A DNA stretch of 64,000 bases from Mya arenaria. Lineage: Eukaryota > Mollusca > Bivalvia > Myida > Myidae. Position numbers and translations under genes: made by a program. The stretch spans positions 1,722,768-1,786,767 of the forward strand of contig NC_069133.1 of the NCBI RefSeq assembly GCF_026914265.1. The letters run 5' to 3'. Of this stretch, positions 15,301-25,500 are shown one piece after another; position 1 is the stretch's first letter, and each line of letters begins with the position of its first letter. The notes below the pieces were generated by a model, which had not been told where the DNA came from, ran no database searches, and saw nothing but the letters and a program-made list of their open reading frames with translations.

Positions 15301-16496
15301 TCGACGACGAATCCGACGACAACTCCGATGATAAAGATGATGCTGATGATGATGATGATGGTGATTTATAAAAGCAGTATACTTATCATATTTAGACACC
15401 ATACAAAACAATAAATTCAGAACAGCTTTAACACGACTAAGAGTAGCATCACACAGATTAGAAATAGAAATGGGCAGATGGCACAAGCCCCAAATAATTT
15501 CAAGAAATGAACGAAAATGCCAACTTTGTAATACCCTTGAAGATGAATTCCATTTTCTCTTAGAATGTCCTTTATATCATGAATTAAGAATCTTATACAT
15601 TAAGCGATATTATTGGCGCAATCCAAATATTCCTAAATTTATCGAACTGATTTCGAGCGAAAATGTAACTACTATTAGAAAACTATGTTGTTTTGTCTAT
15701 AAGGGCTTTGAAATGCGTCAGTTTAGACATTAGACACTTTTCTCCACTAACTATTTTTCAGTATTTAAAGCAAATGTGATATAACTTTACTTTGTTTATA
15801 CATTATGATTGATTTTGAAAGTTGTTCTATCGGAAATGTTTATATACTGTACATGTTTATATTATATGTAACTGATGGGCTGTAAGCTTATAGTTAATAA
15901 AATCTTCTTCTTCTATACTTAAGGTCTTTACTAGTTTTTGATCTCAACACATCAGTTCATGGGATACCTTATACATTTATTAGTTTCTTCTCATCAACGT
16001 CATTATCATCTTATGTGCAAATATGCATTGTTTATTGCAGGAGTTTACGGCTAGCCAGTTGTCTGACCTCACTGCTGTACAGGTACAGGCGACAACGAAC
16101 ATGCAGCGGTCCTACATGACACAGGAACAGACAGACGCCATGGGCATCTCACCATTCACCAGCCGTACGTCCATATACTCGTATTGATTAATATGTTTCA
16201 AAGATACACTATATGTTAATAAATAAAATAGTAACAAAAAAGAAAAAGAAAAAAGCATCTTGTTTTAACATCATATGGCCTTCAGAAATTGGCGATGATG
16301 AATTAGTAAAACACGAATGAGAATTTGTGTATGTTATTGTTAAAAGCCGAAATCGAACGGAATAAGTTAATTCTCGTTAAGTATTATGTGTCACATCTGT
16401 CATGTTCTAGATGCCGGAATGCCAGTACAGTCGAGTCAAGCCCTGCTGGTCATAGTGCTGGCCATGTCCCTCTTCACTGCGAGGTTCACCAGCTAA
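8520..16496 (+). CDS. Mesothelin/stereocilin/otoancorin-like GPI-anchored protein (14 exons seen, 5' end uncertain)
   Basis: Exons 8520-8729, 9005-9120, 9514-9646, 10141-10230, 11853-11965, 12687-12774, 13168-13348, 13566-13729, 13888-14043, 14422-14576, 14748-14881, 15187-15284, 16041-16164 and 16411-16496 join in frame with GT-AG ends to give 615 codons. The protein is built of helical repeats with the family signatures LGSLVRGLTAADIRSLP, LGHLVCGLTQDQ and LTAKQLQSLTTSQLKSIAP. These are typical of the mesothelin/stereocilin/otoancorin superfamily, whose members act at cell surfaces and in apical extracellular matrices. The last exon encodes a small-residue stretch, a hydrophobic segment (ALLVIVLAMSLF) and a short polar end, which is a GPI-anchor signal. 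No signal peptide is visible, so the ATG at 8520 may be internal and upstream exons missing. The homology call is from motif recognition, not a search. The orthology group is not assigned. Confidence 0.8.
9890..10100 (-). mobile_element. tRNA-derived SINE in an intron of the MSLN-like gene
   Basis: On the minus strand a tRNA-like head contains a B-box-type segment (gggtttgattcccg, complement of about 10020-10033) and an A-box-like gagtggtgagccc. It is followed by a body with the motif ttcctccgggttatccg. The tail has three copies of a ~25-bp unit (ggataacccggagaggggag on the plus strand). The copy at 12095-12205 belongs to the same family. Confidence 0.6.
10240..11270 (+). mobile_element. Degraded 3' fragment of a LINE
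   Basis: Broken plus-strand frames give TRIEAVQTRAMRF near 10340 and, near 11120, KFRCGPLRLEKGRYESIP followed by CPMC. These are the C-terminal markers of a non-LTR retrotransposon reverse transcriptase ORF (helical 'QxRAxRFFLGV' segment and Cys motif). Many stops and gaps show that it is old. It sits in the intron between 10230 and 11853. Confidence 0.55.
12095..12205 (-). mobile_element. tRNA-derived SINE fragment, same family as 9890-10100
   Basis: The complement of 12176-12192 reads tcgggtttcattcccgg, a B-box match. The following minus-strand body (gtgggattcctttgggtact) parallels the body of the SINE at 9890-10100. It is short and diverged. Confidence 0.5.
12342..12657. repeat. GT/GC microsatellite and 36-bp minisatellite (Z-DNA-prone)
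   Basis: A (GT)n run passes into (GC)n and then about seven copies of a 36-bp unit containing ctcgcgtgcgtgcg and gggtgtgtctg. ctcg recurs at 12405 and 12441, for example. It is almost entirely alternating purine-pyrimidine. It is open in several frames only because of its composition and is intronic, ending about 30 bases before the exon at 12687. Confidence 0.9.
15300..15365. repeat. GAT/GAC trinucleotide-rich tract
   Basis: A run of gacgac- and gatgat-type triplets lies just after the donor site at 15285. It adjoins the LINE fragment that follows. Simple sequence, intronic. Confidence 0.7.
15366..15925 (+). mobile_element. 3' end of a LINE (C-terminal domain and UTR)
   Basis: A mostly intact plus-strand frame to the stop at 15733 encodes RLEIEMGRWHKP, then CQLCNTLEDEFHFLLECPLY. 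The latter is a CxxC...H...C zinc-binding-like signature at the extreme C-terminus of some non-LTR retrotransposon ORFs. After it come about 190 bases of AT-rich UTR ending in aataaaatcttcttcttc. It is a 5'-truncated insertion in the intron between 15284 and 16041. It is younger than the fragment at 10240-11270, since its frame is still open over about 110 codons. Confidence 0.6.
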
Positions 16497-16841
16497 ACTC
16501 TCAGGACAGAAAAAACACATCTCTATACAAAATAATATAAAAATATTTTTAGTCAATTCAGTGTCAGATTATTTTTTTTCATTTTCTGAGTTTTGGATGT
16601 ACACTAAAGGCATACATATACATTGCACCTGAGTACATTCTATATGTTTTATGTTGTTTGTTTGTTGTATCCTTGGTGAAATTCATTTTGAGGTGTTTAC
16701 GATCATTTTTATATTACATTCACAATCCACCTTGCCATATTAGTGCTACAGCCGTCGTTGACGAAGTTTGAAAGTGTATTATTCTATGTTTAACCAGGTG
16801 ATTGATTCCTTCTGATGGTTTGTCTCTCTATTGTATTTCTC

Positions 16842-16847
16842 AATAAA
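16842..16847 (+). promoter_or_regulatory. Poly(A) signal of the MSLN-like gene
   Basis: AATAAA lies 346 bases after the stop codon and is followed by a T-rich stretch (tgtttttctgtagttgctct). No earlier canonical hexamer was seen between the stop and this site. Confidence 0.6.
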
Positions 16848-16861
16848 AAGGAGAACTAGCA

Positions 16862-17290
16862 TGTTTTTCTGTAGTTGCTCTTTTCTTCCTTTTGAATCAT
16901 TCCTATTTATACGATCGCCTTTTAAAGATGCACTCCCAAATAAGATTTACCACAATTAATAATATTGTTATAATATTCCAAAAAGGATTAATAAATGTTG
17001 AAAACAATGGTTCTTATGAAGGATACCGAGTTTAATTTGAAAGACACGAGCATAAAACACAGTATTTCTATCTCATGAGACTAAAGTAGACTACAGTAAT
17101 TCAAGTTATCCCTTTAAGGATAGCTTTCGTTATTGGTATCTTGGTAATACATCTAATTAATAGTGCTCTACAACCATATCGCCAGCAATTACATGACGTA
17201 ACTTAGTAGACTGTTCTGATTGGCCGCAGTGCGCGCCCCCTACAAAGCACATGGTTATTCAGGCCTCCTTTGCTCTGACTATCGTAAGAG
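16862..17290. other. Intergenic stretch with nothing recognised
   Basis: No exon, RNA gene or repeat was identified. A GC-rich patch with an inverted CCAAT (attgg) and cgcgcccc lies at about 17217-17245, next to the satellite that follows. Confidence 0.5.
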
Positions 17291-19050
17291 AAAGGTCAGT
17301 CTGTGGCAGCTCTTATATTAAATTCTGATTTATTTTTAGAAACCGGTAACGGAATAACGTCCCAGGCACACCGTATGAGCAAACCTTATACAGCAAAATT
17401 GGTCCCAACGTCCGCACGTGCAGGGATGCTTAGCTATATCTTCGACACGAGGTACCCCAAGTTGCACGCGTTAGGAAACGTTAACGCCGGTACGTCAGAG
17501 ATGCGCCGATGGTCGCGTCACGTGGGGAATGAGGATACCTAAACGCCAATACCGGTCCCGACCGCCCCACACTTGTGGTAATACCGCTGAAAAACTGTTG
17601 TTTTGGACGCACTTTGCGGCCTTAGAAACCGATGACCAGTAACGTCCCAGGCACACCAAAAATTGCGTCACGTTGGTATGAGCAAACCCTACACAGCAAA
17701 ATTGGTCCAAACGTCCGCACTTGCAGGGATGCTTAGCTATTTTCGACACGAGGTGCCCCATTTTAAGGTAAATTCGCGTCATTTTAATCGTAAACGAGAA
17801 GGTTGCACGCGTTAGGAAACATTGACGCCGGCCCGTCAGAGATGCGCCGACGGTCGCATCACGTGGGGAATGGAGATACCTAAACGGCAATACCGGTCCC
17901 GACCGCTGCACATTTGTGGTTCCGGAGATATCGTCGGCAATAACTTTATATTATTAGGTATGGTAAAACCTCTGAAAAACTAGGGTTTTGGACGCACCTT
18001 GCGGCCTTAGAAACCGGTGACCGAATAACGTCCCAGGCACACTAAAATTTGCGTCACGTAGGTATGAGCAAATCCTACACAGCAAAGTTGGTCCCAACGT
18101 CCGCACGTGCAGGGATGCTTAGCTATCTTTGACACGAGGTGACCCATATTACGGTATTATCGCGCCATTTTGATCGTAAACGAAAAGGTTGCACGTATTA
18201 GGTTACGTTGACGCGGCACGTCAAAGATGCGCCAATAGTCGCGTCACGTGGGGAATTGAGATACCTAAACGGCAATACCGGTCCCGACCGTGCCGCTTTG
18301 GTTGGTCCGAAGATATCTTCGACATTAAAGTCACATAACAAGCCCTGCAGGAGCCGGTTGAAAAGTATAAAAGTAGCGTTTAGGGGACACTTTGCGACGT
18401 AAGTAACCGGTGGCCAAGCAACGTCCCATGCGCCCCGATGGTTGCATCTTGTAGGGAATTGGGTATTGGGCAATACTGGTCCAAACCTCTGCACGTGCGG
18501 GGATGCTGAACTATCTTCGACACTAGGTACCACAGTTTAAGGTGTTATGCGCCATTTAAGAGTATATTAGAAACCGGTACGCGAATGGAAACGGTGACGC
18601 AATTACGTCAGAGATGCCCCGATGGTCGCGTAACACAGGGAACCGAGATACCTAAAACACAAGGCCGGTCCCGACCTCCCCGAATTCGTGGTTCCGGAGA
18701 TATCTTCGACATTAACGTCCCATAACAAGCTCTGCCGGAGCATTTTGAAAATTATGAAAAGTAGCGTTTTGGGGATACTTTTCGACGTTAGTTACCGGTG
18801 ACCAAATTACGTCCCAGGCGCCCCGATAGTTGCATGTTGCATCTTGTGGGGAATATGGTCCCCTTAAGGGCAATACTGGTCCCATCCTCCGCACGTGCGG
18901 GGATGCTCAGCTTTTTTTGACACTAGGTACGATCATAGATGCCCCGAAAAAGACAAGACCAGTCCCGACCTCCCCGCGTCCGTTGTTCCGGAGATATCTT
19001 CGACATTTACGTCCCATTACAAGGGTTAGGGCTGTGGTTAGACCGTACCT
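17290..19050. repeat. Diverged GC-rich satellite, unit roughly 285-400 bp
   Basis: The landmark cgtccca recurs at about 17358, 17643, 18029, 18422 and 18810, and cgtccgcac (or a variant) about every 300-395 bp. Each unit also carries a ccggtcccgacc segment and gagatatcttcgacatt. Units differ at many positions and some are shortened. The tract is far richer in C+G and CpG than its surroundings. Open frames inside it are on both strands and share no protein similarity that I recognise. Confidence 0.75.
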
Positions 19051-19309
19051 GTGCCGATCTTGTCGATCAAAGTATCGATGGAAAGGTCTTTTTGAGAGGT
19101 CGGTCATCGTCAACATTGAAATCCACCTCAGTAGACACTCTTATATCAGCAACAACATTAAGTCTAGCAGCCGCAGTCACCCTCGTCCCCCGTCAGCAGC
19201 CACTTTATATTTGGCTGCCACTTTACAGTTGTTGACTGCCAGTTTATAGTTGGCAGCCACTTTAAATGTTTTCAGCCACTTCAAAGATGTAGAAGTAGTT
19301 GTAGTAATA

Positions 19310-19321
19310 GTAGTGGTAGTG

Positions 19322-19417
<96 letters not shown>

Positions 19418-19418
19418 A
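19310..19418. repeat. (GTA)n microsatellite
   Basis: About 36 tandem GTA/TAG triplets, nearly perfect. The apparent poly-Val and poly-Leu frames are artefacts of the repeat. Confidence 0.97.
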
Positions 19419-19812
19419 CTTATTTACTAAGTTACTAAGACCAAGAGAGATAGCAAGTTTTATATAATATAAAGTGCAAATCATATACAAAAAGTTTATG
19501 CATAAATTATATAAAACGATGAAGTGCTTATTCACTAGTTAAAAATAGCTATATCTGAATGCTTACACCATTGTACAAAAGCCTTCGTAAAGCCATATAA
19601 AGTTTAAGCAAATCGACATGAGTGTTGTCAGTAAACATCAGAAAGTATCAATTGATATAGCACACTGCAAGCATCAAGTAAGGCTGGACTAGCGATGTCT
19701 GCTTTAACCTGTACCATGCTAATAATAACAACCAGTGTACTCCAAAATGCGGTAATTCTTGTAAAACATTACTTCGCAACCTTGTATGGCAAATAGTTTA
19801 AGACATTAAAAT
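19419..19812. other. 3' flank of the actin gene
   Basis: AT-rich sequence downstream of the minus-strand actin stop. It presumably includes its 3' UTR. No other feature was seen. Confidence 0.5.
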
Positions 19813-21847
19813 TCAAAAGCATTTTTTATGCACGATGGCGGGGCCACTCTCTTTGTACTCCTCGCTTGTAATCCAAGCTTGGCAAAACGACGAGAGGGAC
19901 GCCAGGATGGAGCCGCCGATCCATACGGAGTACTTTCGCTCGGGTGGCGATATCACCTTCACCTTGGTTCCCCGGGACGCGATGCAGGACACCTCGTGAA
20001 GCATGCGTGCAGCGATGTCCGTAAATACCGTCGAGCCTCCGGAGAGAAGTATGTTTGCATACAAGTCTTTCCTAAGATCGACATCACATTTGACTATAGA
20101 ATTGTACACGGATTCGTGAAGCCCAGGCATCTCCATCCCTAGAAACGACGGCTGAAACATGGCCTCCGGGCATCTGAAACGCTCGCTGCCTACTGTGATT
20201 ATTTCTCCATCCGGTAATTCATATGTTCGCTCAATACTATCCGTATACACAGACTTCTTAATCTCTTCGTCAAAGTCAAAAGCAACATAGCACAGTTTTT
20301 CTTTGATATCTCGGACAATTTCTCGTTCAGCAGAGGTTGTAAATGAGTATCCACGTTCGGTTAGTATCTTCATAAGGTATTCAGTGAGGTCGCGTCCCGC
20401 CAGGTCAATACGCAATATAGCGTGTGGCAGAGCGTAACCTTCATAGATGGGGACAGTGTGTGTTACCCCGTCACCGGAATCAAGAACTATCCCCGTGGTG
20501 CGCCCAGATGAGTATAGAGATAAAACGGCTTGTACGGCGACGTAAAAGCATGGGTGCTTAAACTTTTCAAACATGATTTCCAACATTTTTTCGCGGTTTG
20601 ATTTCGGGTTCAGTGGAGCCTCTGTCACGAGTATTGGTCGTTCTTCGGGGTCAACTCGAAGCTCGTCGTAATACGCATGTTGCCTGAAATTCAAGCATCA
20701 GGTTTAACAAGGGGATACCTTATACAATCTAAATTAAGCCCAAGTAAGCATAGGCTATGATACGCATGACTTAGACGTAGCATTTCGTTTCTAAAATAAC
20801 ACTTTGCATCAATCCAATATATAATGTTGTTATATGGTTGTGCAAAGAAATATCATATCCTACTAAGCTGTATCCTAAATAAGGTCATTTCGGTTATTGG
20901 TAATCATCAACATTATGGCAGTGTTCATTAATAAGAGACAGCGTCAAAACATATGTGGGATAGGCCCTACCACACGCGTTCCATGTCGTCCCAGTCTGTT
21001 ACAATGCCGTGTTCGATGGGGTAGCGAAGGTTGAGCACGCCTCGCATGGCCTGTGCCGCATCACCCACGTATGTGTCCCTGTGAACCACGCCCGGCATCA
21101 CATCCTGCAACAAAGAAGTCGGGAATCAATCGTCAGCACTCGGTCACTTCCGGGAAAGCTTAGAGGATTGACTGTTTTGCATCAGACCGCGGTGTTCAGA
21201 AGTGCCGAAAAAATCCGCGAGCGAGCATTGCGATAAATTAAATTTATGAATACAGTATACAATGTTTATATGACTTGTTTTGTATATATAAATTATCTGA
21301 GCAATACGTAGAGCTTAGATCAAAAACAAGTCCAAGGAATACGCCCCTAATATTGTCCAAGCGACCTTTACATTGATGTTTATATAAAAAAAAATGTGTG
21401 TAGAATGCACCAGATTTCACCTTTTTTTCCAAAAATGTTCTTTGGGTGCCCCCCCCCCCCCTGTTTAGAACCTATAATGTTTCGATTCCGATATGGCATA
21501 TAACGTTGTATCCCTTAGCCCTACATATAGCCGAAGTGATTTTTATTTGTTATTTACTTGATAGCGTGTTGCTGCCATAATTGACCGGCATAACGACACG
21601 TTTATTATTTAATATGCTTTATCCATGTCTTGCGGTTTCGCGGCTTCAATCTCAATGCTTGAAAATATAAAGCTAAACATTCATATGCATACATTTTCAT
21701 TGTAAATACCTGATGTTTCGGTCGTCCAACAATACTAGGAAATACACTCAATGGGGCGTCGTCTCCCGCGAATCCCACCTTGCACATGCCCGAACCGTTA
21801 TCGATGACGATCGCCGACAGTTCGTCATCATGAAGGTACGCTGACAT
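19813..21847 (-). CDS. Divergent actin, complete, three exons
   Basis: Minus-strand exons 21847-21710 (46 codons), 21104-20971 and 20683-19813 join in frame to 380 residues plus stop, against 375-376 in conventional actins. Hallmarks are [82 protein letters not shown]-type [19 protein letters not shown] and a C-terminal KKCF. The ATP-binding core is preserved, so nucleotide binding is likely. Divergence clusters at the N-terminus ([10 protein letters not shown]), in the DNase-I loop ([10 protein letters not shown] where actin has GVMVGMGQKD), around residues 225-240 and near 320. This is a lineage-specific actin-like copy rather than a standard cytoplasmic actin. Because it keeps introns, it is not a retrocopy. 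The start at 21847 aligns with the usual actin N-terminus. Expression and polymerisation are unknown. Confidence 0.93.
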
Positions 21848-22557
21848 TTCTCTCCAAATAAGTAAAAACAAGTATTTTATTATTTGTTAGTAGTAATAAA
21901 ATGGTTGATTGTCTGTTAATGGTAATTCAAATTATCGGCAAATACAACATATATGCCTATTGAGTGAATGCGATCCGTTTGGCGTCTGTCGTGACAATCG
22001 GTTTCTATGGAAACACCTCACACCATAGAATTATGTTTGTTATGGAGATATTTCGCGATAAGATGTATAGAAATATTGGACTTTTGCTTAGTGATGAGAG
22101 TTCTATTTTAACTAATTTTTCTGACGGTTATGATATATCGAGCTTTCTGTGCAGCTCGCTGTGTGAGGTGCATGATCGCAAAATGCATTCATATGTTACG
22201 CACATATAGATAATTCCAAATGTTAAGTTTATGATGTTCAGAAGGGAAATGCATTCAGACAATAATTACCTGTTTGGTTTATCTTTAAATCACCATACCA
22301 AACATAAAATGTTGTCTTGAAAGCTCAACTAACTCTGTGTTTTAACTCAGTTATTATCATTACACGACATCGCTAGCACAAATGAAACGCAAAAATTATG
22401 AGTGCTAAAATAAAATTTCATCGATTCCAGAACAGAACAGAAATCACTAAATTTAATAGTGACATTCTAAATCCCGTAAACTCTTTTCGCCCCAGGCCGT
22501 TATGTCGAAAGTGATAGTATAGTGCGGTGACGTTTTCTTCAGACGTGTCAGTCCAAG
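21848..22557. promoter_or_regulatory. Divergent intergenic region between actin and SRP68
   Basis: The two genes start head-to-head, 710 bases apart, so this interval should hold both promoters. No TATA box stands out near either start. Open frames here show no known domain. Confidence 0.5.
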
Positions 22558-22564
22558 ATGGCCG
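22549..22564 (+). promoter_or_regulatory. YY1-type motif overlapping the SRP68 start codon
   Basis: The sequence gtccaagatggccgcc matches the AAGATGGCSGCC element bound by YY1. In many animal housekeeping genes it sits at the transcription or translation start. Here its ATG is the predicted start codon, which supports the choice of that start. Confidence 0.5.
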
Positions 22565-25500
22565 CCGAAGAAGACATGAGCACTGATGAAACCAAAACTT
22601 CAATCGAAAATGCCGGTAGTCATACAGGAAGTGATATTTTTTCAATCGAAGGTAATACATTTTAACATTTTTAATAGCTTTTTTCACTTCGCATTGATAT
22701 ACAAAACTAAGCTTTCACCTTTTCCTACTTTTGGTTGATTTTGAGAAGTCCATATGGTCTCCGGACATAATGCAAGCTATTCAAGCCTTCTGTCCACTTT
22801 AAACAGACGTCGATAATGTTTGCTAACGTTTACCTGAACTTTTATTCTCCATATAATTTGTTCATTGTTTTACTGGCGGTAACTTACTAAATATTGCACG
22901 ACCTGGCAATTCTTGCTTTTCGGCTAAAATAAAATATCAATCAATTTTGCAACCTTGAAAGAGAACAGATTTGACACCATATTTGATAATGACATCCTAA
23001 ACAAATTCAACATGTTTTGGTTTCTGTTATGAACAAAAAACATCAAGAAATTGAAACGTTTGAAAAGAAAGAACCAACACAAAATACTACATGCAGTGTG
23101 TAGAGGAAATATACTGTAAAATCTATTTAAAGGTAGAGATATTAATATAGCTGACTTATTCTTTTCTATCTTTCTCTGTTTAATGTCAACTCCTCTTCCG
23201 AGTGTTACTGACATGAACGGTGCGCGCCGACTTGTTAGTGAAAAAAATAAAACACTGAAGAGGCAAACCACATCAGAAACGTGAGAACTAGGGTATAATA
23301 CCTGTAATACCTGTAATACCTGTAATCTTCAGGCCGTAAATTTAGCTTTCGCTATCGTGGCCCCTCTGGTAAATGTCTTCTTTAGTGGTTTCTCGACTGA
23401 GTGCGGTTATGTTAACATAAAAACTTTTTTCTATTCCAATGTTCAATGTTAAGCATTGATTTAAACTGGTTTATGGACTTGGCAGAAACAGTCTCTTCAC
23501 TAAGGGAATTCCAGTACATAATCGATCTCTGACTGAATGAATAAAGTCTTGAATTGTGTTTGCTTTTCTTCTTGACAAATTTGAGATGATGTCCTCTTAG
23601 GTCTCCAGACGAAAGAGTGAAGAGATGATCCCATTTTAACTCATCGTGGCCATACACAGACTTATAAATCTGGATCATATCCGCCCTATCTCGTCTATAT
23701 TCCAGAGTTGGAATTCCTAAGGCTTTTAGTCTTTGCTCATATGACAAGTCCGATACATCTTTAACTAATTTGGTGGCGCGTCTCTGAACATCCTCTAGTC
23801 TTTTTATGTCCTTCTTTAGGTATGGAGACCATACACAAGAGCCATATTCTACAATTGGTCTAATAATTGACTTATAAAGGTTGAGAAACATATCTTTGTT
23901 CATGAACTCGAAGGATCTCCATATCATTCCAGTAACTCTGTGTGCTTTGGAAGCAATTTCTGTGATGTGTTCTTCAAAAGTTAGCCTCGAATCAAAAATC
24001 ACACCTAAGTCCTTTTCTGAAGCAACTGGCTCGACTTTAACGTAGTTTCCATCAATGTCCTGCATAGTGTATCTAGCACAATCATTATTAGACCCAATGT
24101 GCATGACCTTGCATTTGCTTGCATTAAAGCTAAGTTTACTTTCAATGCTCCAGTTACATAAATTGTCAAGATCCTGCTGTAACTTTTCACATTGTTGAGG
24201 ATCGCTAACGGCCGAATAAATCTTAGTGTCGTCTGCAAAAATCTTCACTATACCCTCCACCACTTGCGGCAAGTCATTTATAAAGCACAAGAACAGCACC
24301 GGTCCCAGCACGCTTCCCTGAGGTACCCCACTGACCACGTTTGACCAAGATGAAACGCATGATCCAATACGAACACTTTGGACACGATGTTGTAAGAATG
24401 ATTTTATCCATTTATGTACAGTACCACAGATACCAAGATTATTCAGTTTCATAGACAGACGATCATGTGCCACCTTATCGAAAGCTTTACTAAAATCCAA
24501 GTAAATCACATCAATTGGGTTACCTTCATCTATCAGTTGAGTCCATTCGTCTAATATTTCAAGAAGTTGAATTGCACAGGACCTGCCACTTCTAAATCCG
24601 TATTGGTCATTGGATAAAAGTTTGTTTTGATTCAAGTGGATCATTAATGCATCACGAACTAGCTTTTCACAAAGTTTGCAAATAATACACATTAAACTCA
24701 CTGGCCTATAATTGCTAGGATCCTTTTTACTTCCTTTTTTAAAAATGGGTGTGACAATCGCCTTTTTCCAGTCTTCTGGGACTTCTCCTTCTCTCAAGGA
24801 TTTACTAAATAGTAAGTACAATGGATAACTGATTAAATCACTTGTTTCACATAAAACTTTTGGGTGAATATTGTCAGGTCCAGGAGATTTATCTGGCTTC
24901 AGAGTTTTAAGCACTTTATCCACATGTTCAGGAGTAATATGTAAATCAATTAGCAGGTTCTGAACATTTATATCCCTTTCAATTGAGTCACTAATAGGGT
25001 CTGTTCTCACGAACACACTGCTGAAGAAATCATTTAGTACCTCAGACTTCTCTTCATCTGTCACTGCTGTGGTATTGTCACTCTTGTTAAGATCACCTAT
25101 TTTGTCCTTTGTCTTCCTTTTAGAATTTACATATCTCCAAAACGACTTTGCATTCGTTTTCACTTCAGAAGCAATTTTCTGTTCGTAATTTCTCTTGGCA
25201 CTTTTAACTTCTCTAGAACATTCATTTCTTGCCTCTGCATACTTATTATAATTTGTCGTAGATCTAGAATATTTGTATTTCTTCCAAGCTTTGTTTTTCT
25301 TTATAGTTGCAAGTTTTGTATTTCTGTCTAACCATAATGGACTGTTACATTTCTTGATACTGGACTTTTTCTTTGGTACATGTTTGTCTACACTCACATA
25401 AAGTGTCTCTGAACACAATCCACATTTCGTTTACACTTTTCCCCTCCATCAAATTGACCCAGTTTACACTAGAAAGATCTTCTCTGATTTTTTCATAATT

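Noticed and set aside
17303-19249. Several 60-139-codon frames
   Set aside because: They lie in the GC-rich satellite, overlap on both strands and recur with the repeat unit; few stops are expected there by composition.
19250-19535. Poly-Val and poly-Leu proteins
   Set aside because: Produced by the (GTA)n microsatellite.
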